The notes under the pieces are model-generated. The model did not search any database. It saw only the letters and a list, made by a program, of their open reading frames with translations, and was not told the DNA's origin. Below, piece by piece: positions 16,810 through 24,678 of a stretch of DNA of 64,000 nt. Every line of letters begins with the position of its first letter. Within the stretch, counting starts at the first letter, position 1. Position numbers and translations under genes: made by a program. The DNA comes from Salipiger marinus (GTDB taxonomy: Bacteria; Pseudomonadota; Alphaproteobacteria; Rhodobacterales; Rhodobacteraceae): assembly GCF_900100085.1 (NCBI RefSeq), contig NZ_FNEJ01000006.1:124001-188000 (forward strand), in the 5' to 3' direction.

Positions 16810-17916
16810 TCACTGCGCAAGCCAGGACTGGAACTTCGCGTCGATGTCGTCGCGGTAGTCGGCCCAGAATTCATACTGGGTGACATAGACGTTGGTCGCG
16901 TTGGCCGGATCGGTCGGCATGTGCGGCGCCATCTCGATGCCCAGCTCGGCATGCTTGCCCACCAGCGGTGCCGAGGAGGCGCGGGCCGGACCATAGGAGA
17001 TGTAGGCGGACTGATCGGCCAGACGCTGCGTGTCGGTGGCGAACTCGAGGAAGTGCATCACGCGGGCCAGACGATCCTCGGGCAGACCTTCGGGCACGAT
17101 CCAGCCGTCGAAATCCAGCATCTGCGCATCCCAGAGCATGCCGATGGGCTGGCCCTGCTCGGCGATGGCGGAGAACAGGCGACCGTTATAGGTGGAGCCC
17201 ATCACGACCTCGCCATCGGCCAGCAGCTGCGGGGTTTCCGCGGCGGCGGACCACCAGATGGTGTCATCCTTGATGGTGTCGAGCTTGGCCAGCGCACGGT
17301 CCTGCCCTTCGGGCGTGGCCAGCACGTCATACAGCTCTTCCTTCGGCACGCCGTCACAGATCAGCGCCCATTCCACATTCGCCAGCGGGCGCTTGTTCAG
17401 CGCGCGCTTGCCCGGATAGGTTTCGGTGTCGAAGAGCGCGCAGATGTCGGAGGGCGGCGTGTCGCCCACCATGTCGGTGCGGTAGCCCACGGTGGTCGAG
17501 AACACGATCTGCGGGATGAAGCAGTCGGAGACGAGCGAGTCGCCGAAATCGTCGGTGGGCGCGCTGCCGTCGTCGCCTTCGGCGAGCACCTCGTCGAAAT
17601 CGATCTCCATCGCCAGACCTTCGTCACACAGACGGATGCTGTCGGCGGCTTCCACGTCCACCAGATCCCATGTGATGTTGCCGGCTTCGGTCATGGCGCG
17701 CAGTTTGGCCACCGCCTCGGCAGAGCTTTCGTCCCATGCGATGCTGACCTCGGGGTGCAGCGCCTGATAGGGCTCGGCATAGGCTTTGAGCTGGCTGTTC
17801 TGATAGGCCCCGCCCCATGACACGATGGTCATGGAATTGGCCATGTCCTGCGCAGCCACGGCGCCTGCCGCGACCGAAAGCGCGGTCGAGGCCAGAAGCG
17901 TCTTGGTCAGTTTCAT
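16810..17916 (-). CDS. Periplasmic solute-binding protein of a Pot-type ABC importer
   Basis: A 368-residue secreted protein. MKLTKTLLASTALSVAAGAV with cleavage near AVAAQ is the signal peptide. The mature part begins with MTIVSWGGAYQNSQLKAYA, the pattern of spermidine/putrescine-type binding proteins. Trp and acidic residues (TWDLVDVEAAD, TIWWSAAAETPQLL, MLWDAQMLDFDGW) would line the cleft and suit a cationic or zwitterionic ligand. The GGGAG ribosome site is good. It lies between the ATPase and the permeases. The adjacent DoeA-like and ArgE-like genes suggest the ligand may be an ectoine-like or N-acyl amino acid rather than a polyamine; this is inference. Confidence 0.9.
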   Translation of the reverse strand: MKLTKTLLASTALSVAAGAVAAQDMANSMTIVSWGGAYQNSQLKAYAEPYQALHPEVSIAWDESSAEAVAKLRAMTEAGNITWDLVDVEAADSIRLCDEGLAMEIDFDEVLAEGDDGSAPTDDFGDSLVSDCFIPQIVFSTTVGYRTDMVGDTPPSDICALFDTETYPGKRALNKRPLANVEWALICDGVPKEELYDVLATPEGQDRALAKLDTIKDDTIWWSAAAETPQLLADGEVVMGSTYNGRLFSAIAEQGQPIGMLWDAQMLDFDGWIVPEGLPEDRLARVMHFLEFATDTQRLADQSAYISYGPARASSAPLVGKHAELGIEMAPHMPTDPANATNVYVTQYEFWADYRDDIDAKFQSWLAQ

Positions 17917-17948
17917 CTTATACTCCCATTGATACCCGTATTGTCAGG

Positions 17949-17979
17949 GGATCCGGGACACGGGCAAACCACCGGATCC
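17949..17979 (-). repeat. Hairpin between ATPase and binding-protein genes
   Basis: GGATCCGG/CCGGATCC, perfect 8-bp arms with a 15-base loop, in the 115-base gap before the binding-protein start. It may set expression of the two parts of the operon. Confidence 0.5.
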
Positions 17980-18031
17980 TGTGATGCGCCGCAGGGCCGC
18001 CCCGAGCAGGGCCGCCGCGCGGGCCTCGATC

Positions 18032-19135
18032 TCAGAGCGCGTCCAGCGCGCGGCAGTCCTCGGGCAGCCAGCCGATCTCGATCTCCTGACCGGGCTTCAG
18101 CCGCACCTGATCGGGGGCGTTGCGGGTCTTGATGACGAAATCGGTATTGCCCGCCACGGCAAGCCGGGTGCGGAAAATGTCACCCATATAGATGAATTCC
18201 AGCACCTTGGCCTTCAGCGTATGGGCGCCGGGCCGCAGCCGCTCGCGGTTGTATTCCACCCGCTCCGGGCGGATCGACACGCGGGTGCGTTCGCCCACCT
18301 TCGACACGTTCACGGGCTTGGCGTCGATGACCTCGCCATCGTCCAGCCGCACCGTGCAGATGTCGCCGCGCATCTCCTGCACCACGCCTTCCAGCGTGTT
18401 GTTCTCGCCGATGAACTGCGCCACGAAGCTGTTCTGCGGCTCTTCATAAAGCTCGGCAGGCGGGGCAAGCTGCTGGATGCGCCCGTCATTGAACACCGCC
18501 ACCCGGTCCGACATGGTCAGCGCCTCGGTCTGGTCATGGGTGACATAGACCGTGGTGATGCCCAGCGAATGCGCCAGCGAGGTGATCTCGAACTGCATCT
18601 TCTCGCGCAGCTGCTTGTCGAGCGCGCCAAGCGGCTCGTCCATCAGCACCAGCTCCGGCTCGAAGACCAGCGCGCGGGCCAGCGCGATGCGCTGCTGCTG
18701 CCCGCCCGAAAGCTGCGCCGGACGGCGCCCGCCAAAGGCCCCCATCTCCACCATGTCGAGCGCACGCTTGACCTTGGCCTCGCGGTCGGACTTGCCGATC
18801 TTGCGCACCTCCAGCGGGAAGGCGAGGTTTTCGGCCACGGTCATATGCGGAAACAGCGCATAGTTCTGGAACACCATGCCGATGCCGCGCTTGTGCGGCG
18901 GGATGTTGTTGATGGGCTTGCCCGCCAGCTTGATCTCGCCATGGGTGGCAGTCTCGAACCCGGCCAGCATCATCAGGCAGGTGGTCTTTCCCGATCCCGA
19001 CGGCCCCAGCATCGTCAGGAACTCGCCCTTGGGCAGGGTCAGGTTCAGATCCTTGACGACGAGCGACACGCCGTCATAGCTCTTTTGCACACGTTCGAAG
19101 GCGACGAATGCGTCGCTTGATCCGGTATCAGGCAA
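18032..19135 (-). CDS. ABC transporter ATP-binding protein, PotA type
   Basis: About 367 residues, the usual PotA length. Walker A GPSGSGKTT, signature LSGGQQQRIALARAL, Walker B LVLMDEPLGALD and the switch His in VYVTHDQTEAL are intact. A TOBE-type domain fills the last ~110 residues. The start is inferred to be TTG at 19135, with GGGGAG five to six bases upstream, giving an N-terminus MPDTGSSDAFVAFERVQKSY. The only in-frame ATGs are far upstream and add about 45-75 residues unlike any PotA. It powers the importer encoded just downstream. Confidence 0.92.
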   Translation of the reverse strand: MPDTGSSDAFVAFERVQKSYDGVSLVVKDLNLTLPKGEFLTMLGPSGSGKTTCLMMLAGFETATHGEIKLAGKPINNIPPHKRGIGMVFQNYALFPHMTVAENLAFPLEVRKIGKSDREAKVKRALDMVEMGAFGGRRPAQLSGGQQQRIALARALVFEPELVLMDEPLGALDKQLREKMQFEITSLAHSLGITTVYVTHDQTEALTMSDRVAVFNDGRIQQLAPPAELYEEPQNSFVAQFIGENNTLEGVVQEMRGDICTVRLDDGEVIDAKPVNVSKVGERTRVSIRPERVEYNRERLRPGAHTLKAKVLEFIYMGDIFRTRLAVAGNTDFVIKTRNAPDQVRLKPGQEIEIGWLPEDCRALDAL

Positions 19136-19403
19136 ATCCGGCTCCCCGTTGATGTCCGCGGATTTTTTCCGCTGTCTTGTAGCCTGATAAAACCGCGTCG
19201 GAACCAATCTTGCAACCGTGTTGAGACAAAGCGCCGGGGATTCGGGCACTTGCGGGACAAGGCGACACATTTGCGGCACTTCGCAGTGAAAATGCGTCAT
19301 CAGACAGACCCAAACGGGAAAACCGCCCGCACCCGTCCCGCCCTGCCCTAAGGTCACCCAGCAGGCTGCGGAGGGGATTTCTGCCCAGAATCGCCCCTGA
19401 CCC
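19136..19403. other. Divergent control region of the transporter and doeA-argE units
   Basis: This 268-base stretch, together with the inverted-repeat block beside it, separates two divergent units. It holds no convincing gene. I see repeated TTGCGG words (about 19.25-19.28 kb) and a small CACT-TCGC-AGTG palindrome, but no clear sigma-70 pair and no adjacent regulator gene. Confidence 0.5.
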
Positions 19404-19521
19404 CGCCATGACAGCCCCGGTGGCGCCCAATTCGGCGGCAGCGGGCGCCGAAAAGGTCAGAAAACGCGCAAGGATGCCGCGAAATGTCGTTTTCGGCGGG
19501 CCAAGCCCCCCTGTCATGGCG
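19404..19521 (+). repeat. Nested inverted repeats in the doeA leader
   Basis: Outer arms CGCCATGACAG (19404-19414) and CTGTCATGGCG (19511-19521) are perfect over 11 bp. Inner arms CGCCGAAAA (19446-19454) and TTTTCGGCG (19490-19498) are perfect over 9 bp. The block ends 33 bases before the doeA-like ATG. CTGACC occurs just outside both ends (19397-19402 and 19526-19531). It could fold as a long leader RNA or be the remains of a small terminal-repeat element. Confidence 0.6.
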
Positions 19522-19554
19522 TGAACTGACCTCATCGGCAGCAAGGAGAGGCGC

Positions 19555-20748
19555 ATGGACCACAAATTCCACAAAGATCTTCCGTTCAGCGCGGCGGAAT
19601 ATGCCCGCCGCCTGTCGCTGACCCGCAAGGCCATGGATGTGGCCGGGCTCGACGCGCTCTGGGTCACCGATCCGTCGAACATGGCGTGGCTCACCGGCTA
19701 TGATGGCTGGTCCTTCTACGTGCATCAGGGCGTGCTGGTGCTGCCCGATCAGGATCCGATCTGGTGGGGCCGCAATCAGGACACCAATGGCGCGCTGCGC
19801 ACCGTCTGGATGTCCGACGATCATGTCTGGGGCTATGCCGACAATTACGTGCAGTCGCCCGACCGCCACCCGATGCGCGATCTCGCCGTGCGCATGGCGG
19901 GGCTTGGCCTCGAAGAGGCGCGCATCGGTGTCGAGACCGACAATTACTATTTCTCCGCCAAGGCGCTGATGGTGCTGACCGAAACGCTGGCCCGCGCGCA
20001 GTTCCCCGATGCCACGGCGCTGGTCAACTGGCAGCGCGGCATCAAATCCGCCGAAGAGATCACCTTCATGCGCCGCGCCGCGCGCATCTCGGAAAAGATC
20101 ATCGACGGGCTGGTGGAACGTGTCGAACCCGGCATCCCGAAAAACGAGGTGGTGGCAGAGATCCTGCGCGACGCGGTGATGGGGGCCGATGGCCACTGGG
20201 GCGATTACGCCGCCATCGTGCCGCTTTTGCCCTCGGGCACCGATGCCGCCGCCCCGCATCTGACATGGGACGGGCGCCCCTTCGAAAAAGGTCAGGCCAC
20301 CTTCTTTGAAATCGCGGGCTGCTACCGGCGCTATCACACGCCGTTCTGCCGCTCGATCTATCTCGGCACCCCGCCCGACTTCATCCGCATCGCCGAGGCC
20401 GCGCTGATCGAGGGGCTGGAGGCCGGGCTCGAAGCCGCCCGCGCCGGCAACCGCGCCTCCGACATCGCCCATGCGCTGGCAGCGCCGCTGGACCGGGCGG
20501 GCATCGAACGCGGCGCGCGCTGCGGCTATCCGATCGGGCTCAGCTATCCGCCCGACTGGGGCGAACGCACCATCAGCCTGCGCACCGAAGATGAAACCGT
20601 GCTGCAGCCCGGCATGACCTTCCACTTCATGCCCGGGCTCTGGATGGCGGACTGGGGGCTGGAAATCACCGAGAGCATCCTCATCACCGAAGACGGCGCG
20701 GCGGAATGTTTCTGCGACCGCCCCCGCCAGCTTTACGTGAAGCCATGA
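19555..20748 (+). CDS. doeA: M24-family ectoine hydrolase-like protein
   Basis: A 397-residue creatinase/prolidase-fold protein, the size of ectoine hydrolase DoeA (EutD). It carries the stretches I associate with that group: DPSNMAWLTGYDGWSFYVHQ, WWGRNQDTNGA, DNYVQSPDRHPM, ALVNWQRGIKS, IVPLLPSGTDAAAPHLTW, FFEIAGCYRRYH and GYPIGLSYPPDWGERTISL. DoeA opens the ectoine ring to N-acetyl-2,4-diaminobutyrate. As in creatinase, the usual M24 metal-ligand set is incomplete (Glu in FFEIAGCY where prolidases have Asp). AAGGAGAGG precedes the ATG. Its TGA overlaps the next ATG. The name is by recall of family motifs; a related amide hydrolase is the alternative. Confidence 0.75.
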   Translation: MDHKFHKDLPFSAAEYARRLSLTRKAMDVAGLDALWVTDPSNMAWLTGYDGWSFYVHQGVLVLPDQDPIWWGRNQDTNGALRTVWMSDDHVWGYADNYVQSPDRHPMRDLAVRMAGLGLEEARIGVETDNYYFSAKALMVLTETLARAQFPDATALVNWQRGIKSAEEITFMRRAARISEKIIDGLVERVEPGIPKNEVVAEILRDAVMGADGHWGDYAAIVPLLPSGTDAAAPHLTWDGRPFEKGQATFFEIAGCYRRYHTPFCRSIYLGTPPDFIRIAEAALIEGLEAGLEAARAGNRASDIAHALAAPLDRAGIERGARCGYPIGLSYPPDWGERTISLRTEDETVLQPGMTFHFMPGLWMADWGLEITESILITEDGAAECFCDRPRQLYVKP

Positions 20749-21905
20749 GCCTGCTGCCCCGCACCGAAGCGCTGCTGGCGCGCCTCATCGCCTGCCCCAC
20801 CGTCTCCAGCGACAGCAACATGGAGATGATGGCGCTGATGGCCGACCATCTGGAGCATTTCGGCGCCCGGGTGGAGCTGTTCTCCGACAGCACCGGGCGC
20901 AAGGCCAATCTCTTTGCGACGCTTGGTCCCGACATCCCCGGCGGCGTGGTGCTGTCGGGGCATTCGGATGTGGTGCCGGTCACCGACCAGATCTGGTCCA
21001 GCGATCCCTTCACCCTCACCGAACGCGACGACCACCTCTATGGCCGGGGCAGCTGCGACATGAAGGGCTTCATCGCGGCGGCGCTGGCCTTGGCCGAACC
21101 CGTCTCGCAGACGCCGCTGCGCCGCCCGCTGCACCTGTGCTTCACCCATGACGAGGAGGTGGGCTGCCTCGGCGCCCGCGCGCTGGTGCCGGAACTGCAG
21201 CGCCGCGGCTACGCCCCGCGCATGGCGCTGGTGGGCGAACCCACCGGCATGCGGCTGATCGAAGGCCACAAGGGCTGCTGCGAATACACCACCCGCTTCA
21301 CCGGGCTCGAAGGCCATGGCTCCGACCCCGATGCCGGGGTCAACGCGGTGCTTTACGCGCTGCGCTACACCCAGCGGCTGATGGATCTGGCGGAGGCGCT
21401 GAAAACCCGCGCCCCCGCCGACAGCCGCTTCACCCCGCCCTGGACGACGGTGAATGTGGGCCGCCTCGCGGGCGGGGTCGCGCATAACGTCATCCCGGGC
21501 CGGGCCGAGCTTGACTGGGAAATGCGCCCCGTCCAGCCCGGCGACGCGGAATACATGCGCGAGGCGCTGGCGCATTACGTCACCCATGACCTGCTGCCCG
21601 CCATGCGCGCCGTGCATCCCGGCGCCGACATCACCACCGAGGTGATCGGCGAGGTGGCGGGGCTGATGCCCGTCCCCGACAACGAGGCCCGCGACCTGAT
21701 CTCGCGCCTGACCGGCAGCAACACCGCCGATGTGGTGCCCTTCGGCACCGAGGCGGGCCTGTTTCAGGACATGGGCATGTCGGTGGTGGTCTGCGGCCCC
21801 GGCGAGATCGCGCAGGCGCACAAGCCCGACGAGTTCGTCACCCGCAGCCAGCTCGCGCAATGCCTCGGCCTGCTCGAAGGCGTGGCCCGCAGCCTCGCCG
21901 CCTGA
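20745..21905 (+). CDS. argE: M20-family deacetylase, acetylornithine deacetylase type
   Basis: A 386-residue M20 metallo-deacylase. Metal-binding and catalytic motifs are visible: SGHSDVVPV (His, Asp), GRGSCDMKGF (bridging Asp), FTHDEEVGCLGA (catalytic Glu pair), GEPTGMRLIEGHKG, and the closing AHKPDEFVT with the last His. ArgE removes acetyl from N-acetylornithine. Here coupling to a DoeA-like enzyme (ATGA overlap at 20745) suggests it deacetylates the acyl-amino acid released by that enzyme. This would replace the M14-type DoeB that normally follows DoeA. Family certain, substrate inferred. Confidence 0.88.
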   Translation: MSLLPRTEALLARLIACPTVSSDSNMEMMALMADHLEHFGARVELFSDSTGRKANLFATLGPDIPGGVVLSGHSDVVPVTDQIWSSDPFTLTERDDHLYGRGSCDMKGFIAAALALAEPVSQTPLRRPLHLCFTHDEEVGCLGARALVPELQRRGYAPRMALVGEPTGMRLIEGHKGCCEYTTRFTGLEGHGSDPDAGVNAVLYALRYTQRLMDLAEALKTRAPADSRFTPPWTTVNVGRLAGGVAHNVIPGRAELDWEMRPVQPGDAEYMREALAHYVTHDLLPAMRAVHPGADITTEVIGEVAGLMPVPDNEARDLISRLTGSNTADVVPFGTEAGLFQDMGMSVVVCGPGEIAQAHKPDEFVTRSQLAQCLGLLEGVARSLAA

Positions 21906-21928
21906 ACCAGCCGGGCCCCCGCGCCCCC

Positions 21929-21978
21929 TTCATCTTGCCCCTAAACTCCACGGGGGTGCGGGGGTGTGAAACCCCCGC
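21929..21978 (-). repeat. Dispersed intergenic repeat, third copy, with hairpin
   Basis: TTCATCTTGCCCCTAAACTC at 21929-21948 is identical to the arm at 6075-6094. It is followed by GCGGGGGT-GTGAA-ACCCCCGC (21958-21978), a perfect 8-bp hairpin. It lies between the convergent argE and L,D-transpeptidase genes and probably terminates both. Confidence 0.8.
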
Positions 21979-21989
21979 GGCGCGGTGCC

Positions 21990-22514
21990 TCAGCCCGCGC
22001 CGCGCCCGGCCAGTTCCTCCGGCACCACCAGCCGCGTGCCATAGGTGATCCGCGTCACGATCCGCCGCAGATGCTCGGGGCGGAAGGCGATGCATCCTTC
22101 GGTGGCAAAGCCGGGCCGCCGCCAGCGGTGCAGGAAGATCGCCGAGCCCCGCCCACGCTCCGCGCGCGGCCAGTTCCAGTCGGTCAGCAGCACCAGATCA
22201 TAAAGCGGATCGCCCCGCCGCAGCCGCTCGTGGCTGTGCGGATAGGGCGCGCGCACCATCAGGTTGTAATCCTCGTGGCCCGGATCGTCGGACCACAGGT
22301 CGCCGGGCCGGATCGGCAGCGCCCAGTCCACAGGCCGCGCCATGCGGTCGGGCCGGTAAAGGCAGCCCACCAGCCGATGCACCCCCGCCGGGGTCGCGCC
22401 ATCACCCTCGCGCTTGTCGGCCCGCACCCCGCCGCGCCCGATGCTGCAGGGCCAGAGCCGCCCGGCAAAGCGCAGCCCCTGTGGCGTCAGCACCATGTCC
22501 TCGGGCCGGATCAC
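21990..22514 (-). CDS. L,D-transpeptidase (YkuD-type) family protein
   Basis: A 174-residue protein with the short YkuD-like fold: GRGGVRADKREGDGATPAGVHRL at the front, and the active site IFLHRWRRPGFATEGCIAF, where His and Cys match the HX(n)[ST]xGC motif. Such enzymes cross-link peptidoglycan or attach proteins to it. No signal peptide is visible, which is usual for this short subgroup and leaves its location open. The start is GTG at 22514, overlapping the ribA stop (GTGA); ATG at 22496 is the alternative. Confidence 0.85.
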   Translation of the reverse strand: MIRPEDMVLTPQGLRFAGRLWPCSIGRGGVRADKREGDGATPAGVHRLVGCLYRPDRMARPVDWALPIRPGDLWSDDPGHEDYNLMVRAPYPHSHERLRRGDPLYDLVLLTDWNWPRAERGRGSAIFLHRWRRPGFATEGCIAFRPEHLRRIVTRITYGTRLVVPEELAGRGAG

Positions 22515-23602
22515 AGCAGATGCCCCGATTTTTCGGCCTTGGTCGCCAGATAGCGGGCGTTCTGCGGCGTATGCCCGACCTTCAGCGGCACGCGTTCGGC
22601 CACGGTGATGCCGCAGCGCTCCATCATCGCCATCTTCGCGGGATTGTTGGTCAGAAGCCGCACCGCGCCAAAGCCCATGCGGCGCAGGATCTCGGCGCCC
22701 AGCCGGAAATCGCGCTCGTCATCCTCGAACCCCAGCCGGTGATTGGCCTCCACCGTGTCAAAGCCCTGATCCTGCAGCGCATAGGCGCGCATCTTGTTGG
22801 CAAGCCCGATGCCGCGCCCCTCCTGATTGAGGTAAAGCAGCACCCCCGCGCCCTCGGCCCCCATCTGCGCCAGCGCCGCGTTCAGCTGCGGCCCGCAGTC
22901 GCATTTCAGCGAGCCCAGCAGATCGCCGGTGAAACAGGCCGAATGCAGACGCGCCAGCACCGGCTGCGCCCGGTCGGGGCGCCCGATCTCGATGGCGTAA
23001 TGCTCGTCGCTGCCATCCTCGGGGCGGAAGATATGCAGCCGGGCATTCTCCGCCGCACGCAGCGGCACCCGTGCCTGCACCACATGATCAAGCCGCGCCA
23101 GCGCCAGCATATGCGGCGCCGCAGCCTCCGCATCCACCAGCGTCAGCCGCTCGGCCTCGGCCAGCCGCTGTGGCGCGGCCAGCGGCAGCACCAGCGCTGC
23201 GGGCAGCAGGCGCGCGGATTTCACCAGCGTGATCGCCAGCCGGTGCAGCGCCACATCGCCGCCGCGCCGCGTCGAAAGCGGGCCCTTCATCGGCTTGTCC
23301 AGATCATCCGCCGGATCGGCCAGCGCCTGCAGCCAGCCCAGATCGGCCTCGGGCGGCAGGATCACCCGCGCCACGTCGCCGTCATAGGCGCGCGCCTTCA
23401 GCGTCTCGGCCCGGCGCGCGGTCAGGACCAGATCGATCTCGCCGGGCTGGCGGCGCAGCACCGCAAGCCGCGCCGCCGACAGCGTCTCTGCCGCGACCAC
23501 CAGCGCCCCGCCGCCCGCGCCTTCCAGCACCACGGGCACGCCCATGCGCAGGTCGGCGCGGGCGCGGGCAAGAATCTCTCCAAGGTCGGGGGCAAGCGGC
23601 AT
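22511..23602 (-). CDS. ribA: GTP cyclohydrolase II with degenerate RibB-like N-terminal domain
   Basis: 363 residues. The last ~200 are a standard RibA: RLHSACFTGDLLGSLKCDCG with the three zinc Cys, YLNQEGRGIGLANKMRAY, and LLTNNPAKMAMMERCGI. RibA turns GTP into the first pyrimidine of riboflavin synthesis. The first ~160 residues resemble the DHBP synthase (RibB) fold (VPVVLEGAGGGALVVAAE; CHDL-less MKGPLSTRRGGDVALHRLA), but the acidic RibB motif D-x-E-D-R-E-N-E-G-D is missing, so that activity is probably lost. The start at 23602 follows AGGA. An upstream extension is antisense to the response regulator gene and is rejected. Confidence 0.92.
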   Translation of the reverse strand: MPLAPDLGEILARARADLRMGVPVVLEGAGGGALVVAAETLSAARLAVLRRQPGEIDLVLTARRAETLKARAYDGDVARVILPPEADLGWLQALADPADDLDKPMKGPLSTRRGGDVALHRLAITLVKSARLLPAALVLPLAAPQRLAEAERLTLVDAEAAAPHMLALARLDHVVQARVPLRAAENARLHIFRPEDGSDEHYAIEIGRPDRAQPVLARLHSACFTGDLLGSLKCDCGPQLNAALAQMGAEGAGVLLYLNQEGRGIGLANKMRAYALQDQGFDTVEANHRLGFEDDERDFRLGAEILRRMGFGAVRLLTNNPAKMAMMERCGITVAERVPLKVGHTPQNARYLATKAEKSGHLL

Positions 23603-23762
23603 CTGTCGGTTTCCTGTCGCGGGGCGCGGGCGCTGCACCAAAGCAGGGCCACGGCTGTAACAAAACCCCGCCCTCAACACGAGGCCGTGAAAGGACTGCA
23701 GCAAAACTTGCCCACACGCAACGGTGTTTCCATTTGAAGGGGAAGGCAAATTGGAGACAGGC

Positions 23763-24449
23763 ATGGCCCAGATCAAGAATATCCTTCTGGTGGACGACGA
23801 CGACGACCTGCGCGAGGCGCTGGCCGAACAACTGGTCATGACCGAGGATTTCGAGGTGTTCGAGGCCGATGCAGGCGCCGCCGCCATGACCCGGGTCAAG
23901 GAACAGGTGCATGACCTCATCATTCTCGATGTGGGCCTGCCCGACACGGACGGGCGCGAGCTGTGCAAGCTGATGCGCAAGCAGGGGGTCAAGTCGCCCA
24001 TCATCATGCTGACCGGGCATGACACCGACGCCGACACCATCCTCGGGCTCGACGCGGGCGCCAATGACTATGTGACCAAGCCGTTCAAGTTTCCGGTGCT
24101 GCTGGCCCGCATCCGCGCGCAGCTGCGCCAGCATGAACAGTCCGAAGACGCGGTGTTCACCGTGGGGCCCTATACTTTCAAACCCGCGATGAAACTGCTG
24201 GTGACCGAGGATGACCGCAAGATCCGCCTGACCGAGAAAGAGACGAACATCCTCAAGTTCCTCTACCGCTCCGCCGAGGGCGTGGTGCCGCGCGACATCC
24301 TGCTGCACGAGGTCTGGGGCTATAACGCGGGCGTCACCACCCATACGCTGGAAACCCATATCTACCGGCTGCGCCAGAAGATCGAGCCCGACCCCTCGAA
24401 TGCCCGGATTCTGGTCACCGAATCGGGGGGCTACCGGCTCGTCGCCTGA
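23763..24449 (+). CDS. OmpR-type response regulator, no adjacent kinase
   Basis: A 228-residue regulator. The receiver has VDDDDDLREAL, LIILDVGLPDTDGREL with the phospho-Asp, IMLTGHDTD and YVTKPFKFPVLLARIRAQL. The C-terminal DNA-binding domain contains RLTEKETNILKFLYR, LLHEVWGYN, TLETHIYRLRQKIEPD and ends in GGYRLVA. The start at 23763 is set by GGAGACAGGC upstream; the frame extends to 23724 without homology. It is divergent from ribA. Neither a histidine kinase nor an obvious target gene is next to it, so its stimulus is unknown. Confidence 0.93.
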   Translation: MAQIKNILLVDDDDDLREALAEQLVMTEDFEVFEADAGAAAMTRVKEQVHDLIILDVGLPDTDGRELCKLMRKQGVKSPIIMLTGHDTDADTILGLDAGANDYVTKPFKFPVLLARIRAQLRQHEQSEDAVFTVGPYTFKPAMKLLVTEDDRKIRLTEKETNILKFLYRSAEGVVPRDILLHEVWGYNAGVTTHTLETHIYRLRQKIEPDPSNARILVTESGGYRLVA

Positions 24450-24507
24450 GAGTTCGGCGGAAATGTCACGCCTTTGGCGGATCCGCGCTCATCTCATGGA
24501 TCGCGCA

Positions 24508-24536
24508 TTGGTTGATCTGGGGGCTGGTGATACGCT
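24508..24536 (+). promoter_or_regulatory. Weak candidate promoter of a small RNA
   Basis: TTGGTT and TACGCT are spaced by 17 bases and would start transcription near 24543, shortly before the hairpin series described next. Each box matches the sigma-70 consensus at only three positions. Confidence 0.25.
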
Positions 24537-24542
24537 TGTGGA

Positions 24543-24678
24543 ACCTTTTGAGGGATCACGGGTTGACCCAGCGCCCCGGACGCAGACCCCAAGGCATCAC
24601 AGATCCCGTTGCATGTGCGGGTTATCACATGCACCTCCCTGTTGGACCTGGCCGGGCGATCATGCCCGGCCTTTTTTT
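24543..24678 (+). ncRNA. Candidate structured small RNA with intrinsic terminator
   Basis: In the 500-base gap after the response regulator three stems follow in order: GGGATC/GATCCC (24552-24557 with 24602-24607), GCATGTG/CACATGC (24611-24617 with 24626-24632), and GGCCGGGC/GCCCGGCC (24650-24657 with 24664-24671) followed by seven T. The single-stranded CACCTCCCTGTTGGACC between the second and third stems could pair with ribosome sites. The terminator lies 200 bases past the upstream stop, far for a simple gene end. No homology to a named RNA is claimed; a long 3' UTR of the regulator gene is the alternative. Confidence 0.5.

Noticed and set aside
19136-19694. Short minus-strand frame upstream of the ATPase that might be a divergent gene
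   Set aside because: It overlaps the start of the doeA-like gene and has no homology, ribosome site or sensible composition.
23603-24064. An N-terminal extension of ribA
   Set aside because: Ser/Arg-rich shadow of the response regulator gene; the conserved domain begins at 23602.
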